From contig JAJEKV010000008.1 in the NCBI GenBank assembly GCA_021234155.1, positions 21,710,212-21,774,211 of the forward strand: a DNA stretch of 64,000 nucleotides, given 5' to 3'. Positions within the stretch are counted from its first letter, which is position 1. Every line of letters begins with the position of its first letter. Below the pieces are notes generated by a model that saw only the letters and a list, made by a program, of their open reading frames with translations, had not been told where the DNA came from and searched no databases. Positions 32,538-45,382 of the stretch are shown here, one piece after another. Position numbers and translations under genes: made by a program. Origin of the DNA: Isoetes taiwanensis. Lineage: Eukaryota; Streptophyta; Lycopodiopsida; Isoetales; Isoetaceae.

Positions 32538-34161
32538 TGTGACGTTCCAGGGAAATATATGCTATAAATACATATATTTCTGGGCCCATCACTATACAAG
32601 TCTACTTTCGTAGCCTTGTATACCTTAGGAAGTGGCATGGGTGCATATCTAAGTTAAGTATATAACTTAGATAACCTTAGGATAAGGTCCATTTTCCACA
32701 TGGCCTTATCCTATTGGGCAACTGCCACATGGCCATGTTCCATTGAAGCCACGTGTCATCCCATGTGGACCCTAACCTATATTAACCTAAACCCTAACCC
32801 TAGACCTCTTTCTCTGGCCCAACACCCTGAGAACCTTGGCCTTATCCTATTGGGCAACTGCCACATGGCCATGTTCCATTGAAGCCACGTGTCATCCCAT
32901 GTGGACCCTAACCTATATTAACCTAAACTTTGACCACTTCGGGGATCATGGAGACACCAGGAATAGGAGGGAGCGCTTCGGGAGCAGGTATTTGGAGTAG
33001 TATTCTTAGTAGTTCATTTGGAAGTTAGCACTCTAGATGAGTTAGTATTTCGTATCTAGAGTAAAGCCATCCTAGAACCCTTATTCAACATCTTGAACCC
33101 TAATCAAGGAACCCTAACTGTAAGTTAGATATGTATGATTAGGTTAATGTTATTCTGATGATTATCATGATATGAAGTTGTGTAATGATGGTTGATCATG
33201 TTTGCTCCTCTTGTATTGGGAAGGGAGGTAGAGATCTAGTAGCCTTACTTAGTGATGCTCCTAGTTAGACCCTTTAGTTCCTATTATATTGCGGCCTGTG
33301 CATAGGAACCCACCGGGCTACGGGGGCTATGATGTGACTCAGCACTACATAACGGGGCTAGAGGAGATACGGAAGGAGGGTCCCTACTGAGCGTGGCTAC
33401 TGGGGACCCCATAGCGGGCTAGGCTTATGGCCAGTCACTTCATGTGGGATGGGCATGGGTCCGACACCTCCTGGGGCAATGGTGTTGCCTTGCCTCTCAA
33501 GAGCTGTAGGTGTTGGCCTGGCTCTTATTTCGGGGGGTTAAGTCGGGGACGAATCGTGTGTCGCCACGATTGTGGAACCTCTAGACCCCAGGAAAGGGGA
33601 GATGCAACCCTTCCTGCCTCGATGGACCTGGGAGATGCAACCCGGAGTAGTCTTGATGGGTGATGCCATGAGATTGTGTATCCGGAAGGCTAGAGTCATG
33701 CCAGAGCCCAATTTAGCCCATCTGCAAAGTATGCACAGGAGGGGCGGATGGAGTGGTCAAACTTAGCCATTGTCTATAGCCAACCCCGCCATTGTTATGA
33801 CTCGGTCTGCTCTATCTTGAGGCCTAGCCGTCACTCTACCTCCCCAAGAGTCTGAGCCTTGGGTAGGAGCTCTCATGTTTTATGGCATATGGATATCTCT
33901 GTTGTGGCTACGGATATGTTGATGCGCTACCCTTCGAGGTAGTATGATGTATTGTTATTGCTAGTTTTGACGTTGTTCCCCAAGAGTCTGAGCCTTGGGT
34001 AGGAGCTCTCATGTTTTATGGCATATGGATATCTCTGTTGTGGCTACGGATATGTTGATGCGCTACCCTTCGAGGTAGTATGATGTATTGTTATTGCTAG
34101 TTTTGACGTTGTTTATGCTTCGCAAGTGATAGGAGCCTATAGGGGAAGGGCGAGCGTCACA
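32538..34161 (+). repeat. Ty3/gypsy-type 5' LTR
   Basis: Begins TGTGACG and ends CGTCACA (34155-34161), a perfect 7-bp terminal inverted repeat, immediately followed by a tRNA-Met primer-binding site. Two 136-bp duplications lie inside (32702, 33842). No gag or pol follows on the plus strand before the Helitron end at 34536, so the element is truncated or solo. It is a different element from the minus-strand pol at 29.3-31.9 kb. Confidence 0.65.
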
Positions 34162-34162
34162 A

Positions 34163-34174
34163 TGGTATCAAAGC
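34163..34174 (+). promoter_or_regulatory. Primer-binding site for initiator tRNA-Met
   Basis: TGGTATCAAAGC lies one base after the LTR end. Plant LTR elements typically have TGGTATCAGAGC here, so one base differs. Confidence 0.75.
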
Positions 34175-34535
34175 GATGTTCTTGGTTGACCAAGAACTAG
34201 CACTGACCATGTCCCTAGTAAGTAGTCTAACAGGGCTAATAGGGTGTGGAATGAAAATTTCCACCATGGAACCCTCGAAAATAGGGGAAACATTTTCTCC
34301 TAGGTAGTGGGTCCGTAAGAATAGGCTAAGTTGTTAGATGGGGGAAAAGAGAATGATTCAAATTAACATTCTAGTAAAATTGGAGTGGAAATTATGCATC
34401 AGCATCAGATTTCACCCAAAATGGGTCGAAGAATCATCCCAATCCGAGACCCCAATGAAAATGGCGCAAATTCATAATTGACACTTCAAACCATTAGGAA
34501 AATTCGAATTTCATAGCATAATACAACATCAGCCA

Positions 34536-34600
34536 TCCTATATTATAATGTTATAGGGTGTTGCATCCAGCCCTAATTTGGACGGCCCAGATTATGCCAA
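34536..34600 (+). mobile_element. Helitron 5' terminus (element 3), partner end not found
   Basis: A|TCCTATATTATAATGTT at 34535/34536 on the plus strand, followed by GGTGTTGCATCCAGCCCTAA. The minus-strand Helitron 2 begins the same way and continues GTGTTGTATCAAGCCCTAAA, so this is the same family. No hairpin plus CTAG end could be found downstream on the plus strand, so the 3' limit is unknown. Confidence 0.5.
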
Positions 34601-34903
34601 CTCATGGTCCTAGATCCGACGGCAATAAATGACTTGACCAATCGAAGGATTCAAACGAAGCCCTTGGCTTTTATTCTTTGAGGCCCCTTTAGGGTGTTGC
34701 ATCCAGCCCTAATTTGGACGGCCCAGATTATGCCAACTCATGGTCCTAGATCCGACCTGTTGCACTCTCTATTATCCCACTTTTAAAGTGTCTTAGCAAT
34801 GGTGTTTGTTTACAAATCTCAGTTCTGGTTCTAGCACTCTCAATGCATGCGATCTGTCTTCTGTATGGCACAAAAGCAAGATAGCTACAAATTTCGTTGA
34901 TGC

Positions 34904-35173
34904 ATGCAGTGGAATCAGAATGAAGGCTCTTCTAGGATAAAGGCTCTTCCAGATCTACCTACAGGCTCATTTCTGAAATCTGTATGCACTACTAAGGCTC
35001 AAAGCATTAATCTATTCAACAACAGTTGCATGTCAGCCGTGTTTAACAGGAATGCCATGAGCCTATCAGAAAGGAAACTTGAGGAGGAAAAAAGATTGTT
35101 GGGGACAAGTTCGTTGCTGTCCATGCGTTTGGCAGGATGCTTTATTTCAATGAGATATATAATGGTAATGTAA
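34904..35173 (+). pseudogene. Exon-like fragment downstream of the Helitron 5' end
   Basis: The plus-strand frame reads SRIKALPDLPTGSFLKSVCT and NNSCMSAVFNRNAMSLSERK. In another frame GDKFVAVHAFGRMLYFNEIY runs up to a possible donor (AATG|GTAATG near 35165). Coding-like, family not recognised. May be a captured host exon. Confidence 0.3.
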
Positions 35174-35289
35174 TCAATATCTGGTGTATATCTCAAGTTG
35201 TTTTAAAGATGAAGGCTATATTATGCATTTCTTAATATTTTGCATTTCTTATTTTATTTCTATCATTTCTTTTATATAAGATACTTACC

Positions 35290-35420
35290 GGGGATGATCC
35301 AGTTGCATACTTCACTGCAATTGTATTTGTTGAAGTATCAAAAGCATGCCAGGAAATATCATGACAGAAAAAAGGCCATGTCTTTGGATCAACAGGCAAT
35401 TCCTTAACTTGCATTGCTTC
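35290..35420 (-). pseudogene. Exon-like fragment with canonical splice borders
   Basis: The minus-strand frame reads AMQVKELPVDPKTWPFFCHD and SWHAFDTSTNTIAVKYATGS. An acceptor-like TGCATTGCAG precedes it and a donor-like GGTAAGTAT follows it. Protein not recognised. It runs opposite to the neighbouring 34.9-kb fragment, which fits multiple captured pieces. Confidence 0.35.
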
Positions 35421-35777
35421 TGCAATGCAGGAGGTCATTGAGAAAGAATGGAAAGTAATCCATCATGTGCTGCTTCTGCTTGCCTGATATGCATGGCATC
35501 AACCCACTTATAATTCTAGGAAAGTTCAGAAAAATGCTGCAATAAAAAACTTTGCAGTTCATACAATGCAATACAACTAACTCTTAGCAAATTATAAGCA
35601 AGACCCTTCCATGTTTTAGCTTAACTGGCAGAACAACTCATCCAGCACCATTCAATTGAAATCAAATGTTGTGTTGTGAATGCTCCTATCTGCACTACAC
35701 GCTTTTGCATCTAACTTTGTTGAAAGGGGTGTGTAGATCAAGAGCTTTTATTGGAATGGAAATGATTTTAAGAAGAA

Positions 35778-36863
35778 GAAGAAGAGAATTTTAACGTCCA
35801 CGGAGCCCAATCGAGCTATGGGACCAGAACAAACAAAGGGGGCGGAAGCCCCAACAGAACCGTGGGCCGAAGCCCAAGTAAAAACCAATCAAAACATGGG
35901 GACAAAGCCCCGTTATCACTCAAAACCCAGGGCTAGACCAAGACTGCCCAGGCATCAGTTGGCCATTGATCCCTAATGATAGCTCGACCGCCTCTGTACA
36001 CTGCCCATTTCTGCTGCAGGCGGGCCTCACGGACCCGGCACAATTCCTCTTTTCGTCTGCAGAGCTGCATCGGAGTCAAATCTTCCTGCACTGAGAAGGT
36101 GGTACCCTTCAAATGATTGCCATGCCGCAAGATGTGCAGCCTGGAAAGAGCATTTTGAAAGCAAACCAAGAGATGGCGGGGGCGGTCGAGCCGTGCTGCT
36201 CCCACCCGCTGTACTGAAAGGATGCCGTCGGCATGGATGTGCATCTCCTGAGCAAAAAAAGAGGCCACCTACTCTGTGGGGGGGAAATCACCCGTCTCCG
36301 CAAGACCCACAATGTGCAGAGAAAGGGCCGGTGAGTGAGTTGTGGCCGTACCAGCATCGGGAAGCGGCATGGATGTGCATCTCCTGAGCAAAAAAAGAGG
36401 CCACCTACTCTGTGGGGGGGAAATCACCCGTCTCCGCAAGACCCACAATGTGCAGAGAAAGGGCCGGTGAGTGAGTTGTGGCCGTACCAGCATCGGGAAG
36501 CGGGACCTCGGCAAAGCTTCGGGCGGGGTGGCAAATCCTCTAGAGGAGGCTGTGCAGACATGGAGACTGCAACTGGGCAGATGTCTTGGTGAGAGTGGCA
36601 GTGGCACGGACCGTGTGGATCCCATCAAGTACCCCCGGGGGCAAACACTGGAGCTGAGCATCAAGGATGTCCAAAGTAGCAGCTAAAGAGGCATCGGGGA
36701 CTGGTGGTGCCAGGAGAGGGCGCTGGGGCCCAAATGATGGGGCTGTCCGAAGGTAGGGCGCAATCGTGGGGTCATAGGGCCGGGACAGGACTGGCTCAGG
36801 CAGCCGAATGAGATTCTTCTCCTTACGGGTCTCCCGGGCCATACGTTTGATCTTACGGGCCAT
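35778..36863 (-). mobile_element. ORF1-only LINE of family 2 with (TTC)n tail
   Basis: On the minus strand an ORF starts MARKIKRMARETRKEKNLIR (36863) and ends near 35933 with TFSVQEDLTPMQLCRRKEEL and WAVYRGGRAIIRDQWP. The -L/T-x-x-Q/EL...- C-terminal block resembles non-LTR ORF1 nucleic-acid chaperones. It is followed directly by a 3' untranslated part with three short hairpins (GGGGCTTTGTCCCC, GGGCTTCGGCCC, GGGGCTTCCGCCCC), the family 3' block GGTCCCATAG...CTCCGTGGACGTTAAAAT, and a TTC-repeat tail. There is no endonuclease or RT. The 136-bp duplication at 36229/36365 repeats part of the frame. Confidence 0.5.
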
Positions 36864-37109
36864 GCTGAGAACAAGGCAACGGTAAAGGAACCAGGGCAAA
36901 GCAGAGACAAGCCGAGGGAAGACAAATTGGTGGAAGCCAAACGAGAAGCAAAGGGTGGTGAAGGAACCCAATCGGGGCTAAGGTATCCACGCAGGGAACG
37001 CTGAAGCTAGACCATACCCAGAGCACAGAAAGGAAGCAAGGCTGAGCCTGTATAAGAGCATGTCCGAGGCAAAACAGAACAAACAGAAGCAAAGGCAAAA
37101 CCCAAGGCA

Positions 37110-37660
37110 AAATCAAGACAAACTGGACTCAGGATCAGGTGTTGCTGAGGCCTGCAAACCGGTTGAAGGCGACCTCCCAAGCCCGCCTAGCTAAGCTGTG
37201 TCTAAATCCATGGAGCAAAGGGAGGTTGGTGTTTGATGCTGCCGAAAAGCCAGTGTGTGATGCTGCCATGATGCTATGCCATGGTCGAACCCGCTATTCC
37301 ATGGCCGAACAGATCAGAAGGGGAGCTTGGATGCCGAATCGCGGCATGCTGCAACTGTGGCAGTTTGGATCGGATCTGGGGTGGTTGTTGCTAGATGTAC
37401 CTGCTGGACTCACATGAGGAAGCCCTCCGCGGGTCCAAACCTGGCCAAGGCACTCAGGCGGTGGGCGCTCAGGTTCGGGCTCGGTATGCTCGGTTAGTTG
37501 TGCCCCATCAGGCCTTGCATGAGCTACTGAGCACGGCCTCTGTAGGCTTGTTGGGATCGTACCTCCGGGAGGTAATGGATACGCGGACTTCAGTTATGCC
37601 CCCCTGTCCGACATTAACCTCAGTTGTACTTGTGATTATGTATATAACTGTGCAGTATGT
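37110..37660. other. Unassigned sequence between two LINE family 2 ends
   Basis: Frames up to 125 residues exist on the plus strand, but none shows a recognised motif. Probably an upstream part of the family 2 copy that ends at 37823. Confidence 0.3.
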
Positions 37661-37823
37661 CAGCATCCTTATTGCTACTAAGGGTTTTCCCCCGAAAACC
37701 CTTCGGGGCGGGGGTTTTTTAATCCTGGTAGTAATACGCCTGCTGCTCTCTCTTTGTACTTGGGTCCCATAGGCCAGTTGGTCTCCGTGGACGATAAAAT
37801 CATATTCTATTCTATTCTATTCT
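37660..37823 (+). mobile_element. 3' end of LINE family 2 with (ATTCT)n tail
   Basis: TTTTCCCCCGAAAACCCTTC, GGGTTTTTTAATCCTGGTAG and GGTCCCATAGG...CTCCGTGGACGATAAAAT followed by (ATTCT)n. Matches 18517-18677 block for block. A short CCC-TTCG-GGG hairpin is present. Confidence 0.65.
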
Positions 37824-38024
37824 GAAACGCATTCACATTATGCCTTGGAATACAAAATTTTAGCTTCATCGGAGTTACAGAAAAAAAAAAGATAAAAATA
37901 AGTAAAGTTTTCAGCATTAGGTGCTTAGGGGGTGCTTGGCTGGCGCAAAAATGCCCCCCAACTCTATGCTTTGACCCCTTCTCCAACATTGTTCTTTTTG
38001 CTCTTTATAAAATCTAAATGTGGA

Positions 38025-38058
38025 TGGGATGGGATGGGATGTGATGGGATGGGATGGG
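38025..38058. repeat. (GGGAT)n short tandem repeat
   Basis: Six to seven GATGG/GGGAT units with one variant. Confidence 0.85.
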
Positions 38059-38059
38059 T

Positions 38060-39694
<1,635 letters not shown>

Positions 39695-39705
39695 GAAGTG
39701 TATTA

Positions 39706-39738
39706 CGTCTTTTGGGAGGCCTCCCAGCCTATAAGACG
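39706..39738 (-). other. 3' hairpin of LINE L1
   Basis: CGTCTT (39706-39711) pairs with AAGACG (39733-39738). The inner stem is GGGAGG/CCTCCC (39714-39725). It sits between the ORF2 stop region and the (TC)n tail. Confidence 0.7.
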
Positions 39739-39825
39739 ACATTATTATACATCATAGTCATAAAAATTAGATGAGTTTCCAATTCCTCATCCAATTCCTC
39801 CTCTCACTCAATGCATCCTCTTCTT

Positions 39826-40445
39826 CTATGCAGGACACTTAAGTATGACATGGTCTTCGTCTTCTATCTCATCTTTGCCGCATACTTTGCAGCATCTCAT
39901 GGTTCTCGGAGTAGTACCCCATCTCCCAACCTCCACACCTAGATGGTGCGAGCTGAGCCGGATTCTGCTGATATTGTGCCTCTTCTTTATCGATAAGTTC
40001 TCCTTTAGATGTATTGCCTCATCCAATGTGGGATTCATATGCATCTTGTACAATATCATCTTAGTCTTTGGGCTCATCCACATTTTTCTTCTAACCTTTT
40101 CATAGACCCATGTTCTCAGGTTGTCAATGGAAATTGCCTCTTCCCACATGATATCCCATCTTTCCAGCCATGTCTTGACATCAGCAAACCATCCTTTATG
40201 TTCAGTGTTCAGGCAAGCATAATAAGGAATGCGTGTGGCATCCATCTTTTTTTATTTTAGCAAGGTACCTAATGCATTTGAGTAAAGCTTCCCCTTCAAG
40301 TGGCATAGTGCCGCATTCGGCTAGCATCATCGGATATGGGGTTTGCGCCTTTACACCTAATTCCAGCCTGAGAAACTTCTTGTGTACCTGTTCAATATCA
40401 TCCCAAGAGCCTTGTGGCAGCCCTGGTCCCCAAATTTCAGCCCCA
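39826..40445 (-). pseudogene. LINE L1 ORF2, C-terminal part
   Basis: Read downward: IWGPGLPQGSWDDIEQVHKK, LGVKAQTPYPMMLAECGTMP, a frameshift near 40210, then DATRIPYYACLNTEHKGWFA, RIRLSSHHLGVEVGRWG and the zinc knuckle CKVCGKDEIEDEDHVILKC (C-x2-C-x9-H-x4-C). A TAG right after CPA truncates the frame where relatives have Tyr. This region follows RT in L1-type elements and is thought to help bind RNA. Confidence 0.8.
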
Positions 40446-41712
40446 ATATGTAGCATAATAACAGAGGGTTTTCTTTGTGTTTTTGTACGCTTTTCACTAA
40501 GGTTTTCCTATGATTTCGTGATGTATTCAAATGGATGTACTAATGCGTACATCTAGAGTGCACCATTTCTGAGCCATTGATTTTAGCCTTTTTTTTCCAA
40601 TGGTCAACAACCAATGGCTCACAACAAAAGCCCTTTTTTTGTGCGTGTGGTGCATAATGGTCAACAACCAATGGCTCACAACAAAAGCTCCTTTTTTGTG
40701 CGTGTGGTGCATAATGGTGAACAACCAATGGCTCACAACAAAAACCCTCTTTTTGTGTGTGTGGTGCATAATGGACACATGAAGGCCTTGAAGGCGCATG
40801 CAGTGCAGTTTTCCCGCTGCCAACACATTTCTTATCATAACTTTTGATCCAGAGCTCTGTTTGAGATGATTTTTATTGCATTGGAAAGCTCTCTCCGAGA
40901 GCTTTTTGATAGTGTATGGTTAAGTTATCTATGCTAAAACAGCAATTTTTCGGCTGGGTTTGGTAGGCTTTCACATCTTACCAGCTGATTAATACAGGAT
41001 TGCGCTATTGGATATTGTTTTATGGCTCATTCCGAATGAAGCTTGCAAAAAATTACCATGCATTTTTAGATTTTGAGGCAGTTATTACGCAAATTCCAAG
41101 GCTTCTAGATCCTTGTGCTAACAAGCAGAAAAGTTTCCCACTTTGGTTTCTCGCCACAAGAATCCATGGAGGCCAAAGGCTGCTGTTAAATTCCAGTTGA
41201 AAAATGTTTGTGCATGGGTGTTGAAAACTTTATGACTTTTAGAATAATGGGATCAATCTGCTCTATCTTTATGGTAACTTTTACTTATGTTCTATTTGTT
41301 TTATTGTGATGAAATTCAAAAGCTACAGGTGATGAAAGCCTCAAATGAATTCTAGTTATTTGTTTTATTAAATCCCCCAACACATAACAACCATTGACAT
41401 TAACAACCAACACATAACTACCATTGACATTAATTAACACAACCATTGGGTCCAACACATTTAAATTAAATCCCCCTTAAACCCCCTTTGGTTTGGGTGC
41501 ATATTCACACGGGGGGTAACGTAGGGCAGCAAGAGCCCTCATAATTGTATTTTGCACGTACGAAATCGACACCATATAGTATTCCGCTTGAAATCTTATA
41601 GTATTTTGCGAATCTCGTTATACAGTATAGCAAATTTTGTACTTGCATACCCCACAAACGAGGAACTTTACGTACGGTATAGATTAAGGAATAAGGGGTG
41701 AATATGCCTATC
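40446..41712. mobile_element. 1.27-kb insertion in LINE L1 with 8-bp target duplication
   Basis: CAGCCCCA occurs on both sides (40438-40445 and 41713-41720), and the LINE frame (SLVQSIVLYG | EIWGPGLP) resumes across it. No clear TIR is seen. An 8-bp duplication is usual for hAT elements, but this is not proof. The interior has three 57-bp tandem repeats and no ORF of note. Confidence 0.55.
40599..40770. repeat. Three 57-bp tandem repeats
   Basis: AATGGTCAACAACCAATGGC units start at 40599, 40656 and 40713, differing at a few bases. Confidence 0.85.
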
Positions 41713-44330
41713 CAGCCCCATATAATACTATGCTTTGGACTAGAGATTCATACAGTTTTTTCTTTAGTGGCCATGCCCATATGTGGGTTTTCCTGCACAT
41801 GCTTGCATAGAATACAGTGCCTTCTGCCCGCTTTCAATTCTTTGTTGTATGCATTGATGCCATTTATGATTCCTGCTAATAGTAAGTCCCAGATATTTAT
41901 ATGTCTCGCATATCTCAACTTTTTCACCCAAATAGAGAAAGCATAGAATACAGTGCCTTCTGCCCGCTTCATGGTTTTAGTCTTCTCTAGATTTACTTGC
42001 ATCCCCGTTTTGTTACAGAAAGCAGCCAATTGATCAAGTAATTGTTGCATGTGTACCTGAGATCTTGCAAATAGCACCACATCATCAGCATATAAGAGCA
42101 ATTGGATCACATATCCTTGAATCTCAGTGCCTCCATCACAGTTATTATGTAACCATTCTTCCAGGCTGTTTTTAAAGAGACCAAATATAGTAGGAGACAA
42201 GGGGCATCCTTGTTTAATCATCAGCATATAAGAGCAATTGGATCACATATCCTTGAATCTCAGTGCCTCCATCACAGTTATTATGTAACCATTCTTCCAG
42301 GCTGTTTTTAAAGAGACCAAATATAGTAGGAGACAAGGGGCATCCTTGTTTAACTCCAATGTTACTTTCAACGTATTCGGTATCTCATTTTGAATGGCAT
42401 CGATAAGCTGTACTAAAACTTTCTCATAGAGTATTTGAGCGGCATCCTGCAAGTGTTTAGGGACACATAATTGCTCCATTCTTTCCCATAATCTATTCAC
42501 GGGAACTTTGTCAAATGCCTTGCGAAAAGTCTACAAATGTGACATCTGAGAGGTTCCCTGGTCCCCTTGACCCGAATCAAAAATGCATTTTAATGCAAGC
42601 AAATGGTCCAACGTGGACATTTTAGCCCTAAAACCTGCTTGGTTTTGGCTCTTTTTCCATTATGCTCAGCCAAAGACTAATTTTTTTTTCTCTACAATAT
42701 TTGCAAATAATTTAGAGAACAAATTACTTACCATGAGAGTTCGTAATTGTTTCCGTCTAGCATGGAACCACTCTTATGCACCTTTGGAACAATTAGGTTG
42801 AGTCGCCACTCTGTGGGAATCCTTGTTGCATTGCTAAAGGTAAACATGCGTGCTATTATGGTATGGATGCAGCCCCTGCTATCATCATGATATAAGTGTT
42901 TAACTTGGCTCCATAGCTCACTTGCAGCAAGCGGGATTTCTGTGTACTTAGTGCTTTTGAGCTTTTTCCAAAACGATTTTGGATCATTTTGGTATTGGCT
43001 GATCAAGGTGTCCTGCTGCTTTAGTACAAATTGTCTCTTTTTTTGCCTTATGATCCTCTGATATGCCTTCCTTAGGGCTGTTTTGCTATCATCATGGCAG
43101 TCCCTCCATTTCCTTTTGGCTATTCGGCATGCTTGATCATACCAAGACTTGCATTGTAGCCCTTTCTGTCTTTCTGTGCCCGCCTTGGCTTACATTGCTC
43201 CGTGGCTTCTATTATGATACCCAGCAACTTCTTATTCATGTCATCCACAGTGCCATCCCAAGTGCTTTGGCCAATTTTGTCTTCTATACACATCCTATAA
43301 TGTGGCAGCCATACTTGGCCTAAGCATGCTCAATTTTGGATGATCTACATGCTCCATTGCAAGAGGTTTTAACTGGCATTCATTTAAAGAGAATCGGATT
43401 GGTACATGATCGGATTCAAGGTATTCTGTTCTTATATCAAAATCTGAAATCAGCTCCAAATCATCTCGTGAGATGATCAAATAGTCTACCACACTTCTTG
43501 CTCTGCAGGTAGCATTCATTTAAAGAGAATCGGATTGGTACATGATCGGATTCAAGGTATTCTGTTCTTATATCAAAATCTGAAATCAGCTCCAAATCAT
43601 CTCGTGAGATGATCAAATAGTCTACCACACTTCTTGCTCTGCAGGTACATGACTGGGGGCTTGGGAATTTCGACCAGAGAGGATCATCTTCCCAAGTATG
43701 GATACTAGCTTGCTTGTCTCCGGTTCTTCCATTGAAGTCTCCTGTCAATCCTCAGAGCATCTATTCTCCAGCCTTGCTTGGTCATCTCCTCTTCCTCCAT
43801 GGTCTCAAACCAGAGAGGATCATCTTCCCAAGTATGGATACTAGCTTGCTTGTCTCCGGTTCTTCCATTGAAGTCTCCTGTCAAGATTACAATCCCTTGC
43901 ATTTGAAACCTCAAAATATCTTGTTCCAATTCAAAAAAGATATCATCCCACAATGGCTCCATCCAGAATAAGCCTTTTTATGGCGTGGTGCAAAATAGCA
44001 TCGACTAAAAATATCATACCGGATGGGCGAAGTTATACGTATCCATACATATTGATTGTTTATGTCCTTTTTACATGCAGCCACTAAGTCCGAGTATTGA
44101 TCTCTAATCTAACAAGCCACTCCACCATTTCCAATATCATTTTCGTGTGCCTTTTATTCTTCACCGGATGTCACCAATGTGAATCCATCAATGTACGGCA
44201 AAGCATAGAGGTCATGTTCTTTTTGTTTCTAAAAGCATATTATGTCAATGTTTTTCCAATTCATCCTTGCATACTCGGGATTTTTGTCTCCGATCAATTT
44301 ATTTATATTCCAAACCATTATCACAAAGTG
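41713..44330 (-). pseudogene. LINE L1 ORF2: endonuclease and RT, frameshifted
   Basis: Read downward from about 44320: endonuclease start VWNINKL with several stops, VILTGDFNGRTGDKQAS (about 43890), CTCRARSVVDYLIISRDDLE and SDHVPIRFSL (catalytic Asp-His pair), then a partial RT N-terminus (NDPKSFWKKLKS, ARMFTFSNATRIPTEWRLN), RLWERMEQLCVPKHLQDAAQ, KQGCPLSPTIFGLF and LLLYADDVVLFARS (YADD box). An APE-type endonuclease nicks target DNA and RT copies the element RNA from the nick. At least five frameshifts and three 136-bp duplications (42081, 43376, 43673) break it. Confidence 0.8.
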
Positions 44331-44394
44331 CCTCCCATCCGTCCTATTCCTCAATGATCACCTTGCCTTTGACCCATTTTGCTTTTTGATTGTT

Positions 44395-44932
44395 TTGTGT
44401 CCGGCTTCCTTATACTTAGCAATTTCTACTTTTCTTTTACGCTAGCTGCTCTTTGGTTAGATCCTCATTGATCCAAATAAATTTTCCTTCAATGTATATG
44501 TATTTTTCAGCACCAAGAATCGATCATCCCTGTTTTGCAAACTTGACAATCATGTGTCTAGTTCACTGTATCTCTTTTTTCCACCCGAATGCATCGAGAG
44601 ATGTCTACCTTTTGGATGCCCATGGTCTCTTGGAAGAACCGCTTTCTTCATCCCCAGGGCCGGGTTCCCGCTTCAATTCTTCAATGTCACTCTTTACTGC
44701 TTCGAGTTCCTTCCTTATTTGCTGATAATCAGATCTGATTGCTTCAGTCTCCTCTCTTAATTTTCGTATTTCTTCTAGTAGGGTCTCTTCCCGTGATGCA
44801 GCTTCTTGCCGAAAGAGAGATAGTTCCTTCCATATGGTGGTGAGGGAGATCTCCATCCCTGAATCAGGACTTTAGGGCCCTCCATCGACTGGTTTGTCCT
44901 TTCTGGTTTGTCTTTTGGTGGTTGCCATATCT
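44395..44932 (-). pseudogene. LINE L1 ORF1 (coiled coil)
   Basis: Starts MATTKRQTRKDKPVDGGP at about 44932 with a stop soon after. Then a coiled coil (KELSLFRQEAASREETLLEE, IRKLREETEAIRSDYQQIRK) and a C-terminal piece FIWINEDLTKEQLA near 44480. ORF1 proteins bind element RNA as trimers through such coiled coils. The central RRM-like part is lost or scrambled. Confidence 0.65.
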
Positions 44933-45280
44933 CGTTGTGCTGACAACAACTGCTGAAAATCTATACCCGACCGGAAAATTACAATTACAGATACCTAAAC
45001 AGATCCAAACCTGGTCATGCTATATACCTTTAGAAAGGTCTCGGAATCCCCTTTCCAACGAGCCCAAGCACGTGCCAATCTGACACTCTTGGAGAGAGTT
45101 ATGGCCTGTTGAACCTTCACCTCTGAAACCCTAAACAGATCCAAACCTGGTCATGCCATATACCTTTAGAAAGGTCTCGGAATCCCCTTTCCAACGAGCC
45201 CAAGCACGTGCCAATCTGACACTCTTGGAGAGAGTTATGGCCTGTTGAACCTTCACCTCTGAAACCCCAGTCCGTCCAAA

Positions 45281-45296
45281 GAGAGAGAGAGAGAGA
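45281..45296. repeat. (GA)n tail of LINE L2
   Basis: Eight GA units, then ATGAAATGAAATGAAATG, i.e. CATTTCATTTCATTTCAT(CT)n in LINE sense. Confidence 0.85.
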
Positions 45297-45330
45297 TGAA
45301 ATGAAATGAAATGTATATATAACATCTATG

Positions 45331-45344
45331 AGACCATCAGGTCT
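45331..45344 (-). other. 3' hairpin of LINE L2
   Basis: AGACC-ATCA-GGTCT, a perfect 5-bp stem with a 4-base loop, in the same place as in the other copies. Confidence 0.7.
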
Positions 45345-45382
45345 AGAAGACATACAACTTTCCCCCTACATTTTTTTGTACA

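Noticed and set aside
33427-33766. Plus-strand frames of 64-78 residues inside the gypsy LTR
   Set aside because: No motif, and they lie between the LTR ends where coding is not expected.
37395-37772. 125-residue plus-strand frame as a gene
   Set aside because: Its end translates the LINE family 2 3' block; no domain is recognised upstream.
41698-42292. Plus-strand frames over LINE regions (also 51489-52221 and 62305-62787)
   Set aside because: They are antisense shadows of the minus-strand reverse transcriptase.
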